The notes under the pieces were generated by a model that saw only the letters and a program-made list of their open reading frames with translations, was not told the DNA's origin and searched no databases. 16,088 bases of DNA from Pavlovales sp. CCMP2436 (lineage: Eukaryota > Haptophyta > Pavlovophyceae > Pavlovales): positions 10,074 through 26,161 of the forward strand of contig MU631503.1 in NCBI GenBank assembly GCA_026770615.1. Direction: 5' to 3'. A program made the translations under genes and the position numbers. Positions 13,298 through 16,088 of this stretch are shown piece by piece (position 1 is the first letter of the stretch; each line of letters begins with the position of its first letter).

Positions 13298-15846
13298 CTA
13301 GTGCACGAATTGCCTCTTGTCGCCCTGGGCTCGTTGGCCGTACGGGTTGGAGGCGGAGAAGGTGTGGCCGGACTGCTGCTGCCGCTTGGCGGCCGGGCTC
13401 ATGTCGCCAGCCGAGGCGCCGCGCTTCTTCGTCCCCTTGGGGTTTGGCTTGAGGTTGAGCGTCACCTTGGGCGGCACCGCGAAGCCGAAGGCCTTGGCCG
13501 TCGCCTGCAAGTCGAGGTTGTACACGTCGAAGATGTCCTTGAGCGAGTGCGCGGCGTACGCGTGCAGGTAGGAGCGGTACGCGTCCTTGGCCGACTTGTG
13601 CAGGTAGTAGTTCTTCTCGATCAGACGCTCGAGCTGCGCCTGAGGGGGTGCGGCGGGTTGGGGGTGTGTGTGTGTGTGTGTGTGTAAACATATAGATATA
13701 GGTCTATCCCCTGATGGCAGGTCTCCACCGGACCCAAGCGTTGAGAAACACTCGGATCAAGGGACCTTTGCAGAGCACACAGGTGTGCTCCGTCAAAGCG
13801 GGAACGCGGCTCGAGGTTTGCGCGGAGAGTCAGGCAAGTCGGCGGCGGTGGAGAGCGGCAGGGCGCACCATGACGTTTGCGAGCTTGGTGAGGGGGAACT
13901 CGTACTCCTTGATCGCCACCTTGGCTTGCTTGAGGAACTTGACGAACCCGAGCTCCTCGGGGAGCAGCAGTAGCAACGCGCGGCCCGCGGCGCCCGCGCG
14001 CGCCGTGCGGCCGACGCGGTGGATATACTCGCGCGGGTCGTCGGGCGGATCGTACTGCACAATCCAGTCCACCTGCAGACAGTCAGGGCGGACAGTCAGG
14101 GCGGAGGGAGGACAGTCAGGGCGGGCAGTCAGGGCAGGCAGTCAGGGCGGACAGTCAGGGCGGGCAGTCAGGGCGGACAGTCAGGGCGGAGGGAGGACAG
14201 TCAGGGCGGGCAGTCAGGGCGGGCAGTCAGGGCGGGCAGTCAGTGAGGAGGGAGGACAGTCAGGGCGGAGGGAGGACAGTCAGGGCGGGCAGTCAGGGCG
14301 GGCAGTCAGGGCGGGCAGTCAGTGAGGAGGGAGGACCGTCAGTGCGGAGGGCGGACAGTCAGGGCGGGCAGTCAGGGCGGACAGTCAAGGCGGACAGTCA
14401 GAGCGGCGAAAGGGAGTGTACCGACGGGATGTCAAGACCGCGCGCGGCCACGTCGGTGCAGAGCAGCGTGCCCTTGTCCGCCTTGCAGAACTCGAAGAAG
14501 GTGGCGGTGCGCTTGTTCTGCTTCTGGTTGCCGTGCAGGTCCAGCACGGGCAAGTCGATGTAGTTGAGCAGCTCGGCGTGGAATTTGACCGAGTTGCACG
14601 AGGAGAAGAATACGATCACCTACAGCAGGCAATGGGCGGGGTGCAGGCGAGGTGAGGGTCTTGAAGGCAGCCGAAAAGAAAAAAGAAAAAAAAACGGAAT
14701 GCGACGGCAGCGCCGCCAAGGGGCTCTCTCGCGCGCAGGCGCTGCTGTCCAGCACGCCTCTGCGCAGCGCCCGATGGGGCTGCAAGTTCACGCTCTGCAC
14801 ACGCGCAGGTGCGAGGGCAGGTCAGTACGTCAAGAGTTGCGTACCTTTTTGCCCTGGTTCTTCTTGAGGAAGGTGAAGAGGAGGAGGAAGCGCTGAGCCA
14901 TCGGGCACACTACGTAGCCCTGCTCCAGACCAGCGACGGTGGACGAGAGCGACTGCCCCTCGGCCTTGATCACCAGCGGCTGGCGCAGCGCCATGCGCGA
15001 GAGGTCATCGATGCGCTGCGTCTGCGTCGCCGAGAACATGGCCGTTTGCCGGTTGGACTTTGGGAGCAGCTTGATGATCTGGTTCACCTCCTCCTCAAAG
15101 CCGATCTCAAGCATGCGGTCGACCTCGTCGCAGACGAGCACGGCGAGGTTCTTATAGTGGAAGCCCTTGGTGGAGAGCATGTGGTCGAGCAGCCGGCCGG
15201 GCGTCGCGATGATGTGGTTGACGCCCTTTGCGAGCTTTTCCGCCTCCGCCTTGCGGTTGGTGCCGCCGATGAGCAGCCCGTGCGTCTGCTTGTGGTACTT
15301 GCACAACTCGCGCAGCACGCCGTAGATCTGCAGCGCGAGCTCGCGCGTCGGCGAGATGCAGATCATCCCCGTTCCGTTACGCGCCAGCCAGTTTGCGCGC
15401 GCGAGCAGCTCGACGCTCGGGATGAGAAAGGCGAGCGTCTTGCCCGAGCCCGTCTTGGCCTGCCCCATCACGTCCCTGCCCGCCATCAGCGGCGGAATCG
15501 AGCGCGACTGCACCTCGGTCATCGTCTCGAAGCCCATGTCGTTGATCGCGTCGCGCGTCTGCTGCAGCAGCTCGAGCGTGTCGAAGGGCACGTCCAGAAA
15601 GGACTCGGGGGTCGCGGCGGCCGCCGCCGCCGCATCGGCCGCGGCCACCGCCGCGTTGGCCGCAGCCTCAGCCTCCGCCTTGGACGGCTTGGGATCTACC
15701 GCGTCCTCTCGCGGCGCGCGCTCCTTGGGCTTCTTGCCGCTGCCCTCCTTGGGCTTGCGCTCGGGCTCCTCGGCGTCCGCATTGGGCGCCTTGGGCTTCT
15801 TGCCGCTACCGCCCACCTTAGGCGTCGAGAGCCCATCCTTCGCCAT
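13298..15846 (-). CDS. HAS1: DEAD-box RNA helicase, Has1/DDX18 family, four exons
   Basis: Exons: 15846-14845, 14619-14422, 14072-13869 and 13639-13298, all phase 0 with GT-AG introns, giving ~581 residues. The start is the first in-frame ATG ([10 protein letters not shown]). The N-terminal ~90 residues are Lys/Pro/Ala-rich. Helicase motifs follow in order: [13 protein letters not shown] (Q motif), AKTGSGKT (Walker A), [22 protein letters not shown] (motif II, Val instead of the usual Ala), FSATQ (III), [10 protein letters not shown] and VIVFFSSC across the first splice junction, [12 protein letters not shown] (V), [10 protein letters not shown] (VI). The C-terminal segment ([34 protein letters not shown]) is specific to Has1/DDX18. 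These ATPases act in the nucleolus on pre-60S and pre-40S ribosome assembly and snoRNA release. The gene looks intact; EST support would fix the splice sites. Confidence 0.93.
13640..13868 (-). other. Helicase intron 3 (229 bp) with a (GT)n microsatellite
   Basis: Donor GTGCGC after Met (LANVM) and acceptor CCCCTCAG before GCGCAG ([12 protein letters not shown]). The join reproduces the Has1 consensus. The plus strand at 13663-13685 holds about eleven GT dinucleotides, i.e. (AC)n in the transcript just upstream of the acceptor. Confidence 0.85.
14073..14421 (-). other. Helicase intron 2 (349 bp), almost entirely minisatellite
   Basis: Donor GTACAC after Ser (GLDIPS) and acceptor CTGCAG before GTGGAC ([10 protein letters not shown]). 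Between 14081 and 14407 the plus strand is a minisatellite of about 22 units of AGTCAGGGCGGRC (13 bp), with several 20-bp variants carrying an extra GGAGGGA. In the transcript it is strongly pyrimidine-rich. Open frames on the plus strand (Gln-Gly-Gly-Gln-Ser-Gly-Arg) are repeat artefacts. Confidence 0.92.
14620..14844 (-). other. Helicase intron 1 (225 bp)
   Basis: Donor GTACGC after Lys (KKNQGKK) and acceptor CTGTAG before GTGATCGTA (VIVFFSSC). It separates helicase domain 1 from motif IV of domain 2. A purine-rich plus-strand stretch (14675-14700) gives the intron a long T/C run in the transcript. Confidence 0.88.
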
Positions 15847-16088
15847 GATCACGTCTCGGATGGAGTTGGGGTGGCGGTGGAGTAACGCGGGCTCCCCGTC
15901 CACGTCTCCCGAGTGCTGTTGTTTACTTTGAGATTTTTTTAAACTACGACTTACTTACTAAGAATAGGGCAGCGGGCAGTGGGTTGCAGACATTCTGTAT
16001 CAGAAGTGGTCGACTCCGAGCGTGTAGGCGCGACGACGTTCAGTCACCCAGGCGGCATGTAGTCACCCAGGCGGCATACTTAGGCGCC
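15847..16088 (-). promoter_or_regulatory. Upstream region of the helicase gene
   Basis: This is the 5' flank of the helicase up to the window edge. It has a T-run at 15934-15940 and no clear TATA box. AGTCACCCAGGCGGCAT occurs twice in tandem with a 19-bp period (16042-16060, 16061-16079). The duplication could be a pair of regulatory sites or a simple slippage product. No factor can be named. Confidence 0.4.
16042..16079. repeat. 19-bp tandem duplication AGTCACCCAGGCGGCAT(GT/AC)
   Basis: Two adjacent copies differ only in the last two or three bases. They lie about 200 bp upstream of the helicase start codon, at the window edge, so more copies may follow. Confidence 0.85.

Noticed and set aside
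13191..13691. Open frames on both strands over helicase exon 4
   Set aside because: Shadows of the GC-rich exon; the 13639-13298 minus frame matches the Has1 C-terminus.
14019..14567. Gln/Gly/Arg/Ser-rich open frames on the plus strand
   Set aside because: Translation artefacts of the 13/20-bp minisatellite inside helicase intron 2.
14809..15885. 358-codon plus-strand open frame
   Set aside because: Antisense shadow of helicase exon 1; Arg/Leu/His-rich without domains, whereas the minus frame has all helicase motifs.
1..16088. tRNA, rRNA or other structured RNA genes
   Set aside because: No cloverleaf, rRNA core or snRNA consensus was recognised; the hairpins found are explained as repeats.

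Overview
This window looks like nuclear DNA of a unicellular eukaryote, most likely a marine alga. The evidence is: GC-rich host genes with short GT-AG introns; a conserved eukaryotic nucleolar helicase; a membrane-anchored sulfotransferase-like gene; a non-LTR retrotransposon whose ENDONUCLEASE ORF carries the FGEAAHPGP signature that I associate with protist elements; and a fragment of a polinton-like virus (PLV), a group known from haptophytes and other algae. A haptophyte is a reasonable guess, but the sequence alone does not prove it.

Layout. At 1-824 (minus) there is an open reading frame running off the left edge that resembles the C-terminal part of a protist retroelement protein; its N-terminus lies inside a 91-bp near-perfect hairpin. 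A spacer, a long diverged inverted repeat (1208-1352) and a (CCG)n tract follow. From about 1567 to 10420 (minus) lies one large decayed non-LTR retrotransposon. Its order in the sense direction is: AP-type endonuclease, linker, reverse transcriptase, thumb, RNase H, CCHC zinc motif, OTU-like cysteine protease. This matches the Dualen/RandI type of architecture. The retrotransposon is a layered fossil: a 48-bp mini-insertion splits the endonuclease SDH-like motif, a 167-bp TA-flanked MITE splits the RT/thumb, and a ~2.2-kb PLV fragment (about 3800-5990) splits the RNase H domain. Removing either of the two small insertions with one target copy restores the frame exactly.

The PLV fragment carries the C-terminal part of a PLV/polinton structural-type protein, a small basic Gly/Ala-rich protein (minor capsid-like), repeat-rich DNA, and the N-terminal ~230 residues of a PLV major capsid protein. 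The capsid frame runs straight into the retrotransposon RNase H, giving one 468-codon chimeric ORF.

At 10506-11545 there is an ATG-less, broken coding remnant and a low-complexity ORF built of 57-bp and 9-bp repeats. At 11644-12587 (plus) is a two-exon sulfotransferase-like gene with a frame break in exon 2. Just downstream is the second arm of the long inverted repeat (12622-12772), so the two arms bracket ~11.3 kb that includes the retrotransposon and the sulfotransferase. After an AT-rich convergent intergenic region, 13298-15846 (minus) holds a complete four-exon DEAD-box helicase of the Has1/DDX18 family. One of its introns is filled by a 13/20-bp minisatellite. The final 240 bp are its upstream region with a 19-bp tandem duplication.

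Nothing here forms an operon. The host genes (helicase, sulfotransferase) are independent, and the rest is a nested stack of mobile and viral DNA.
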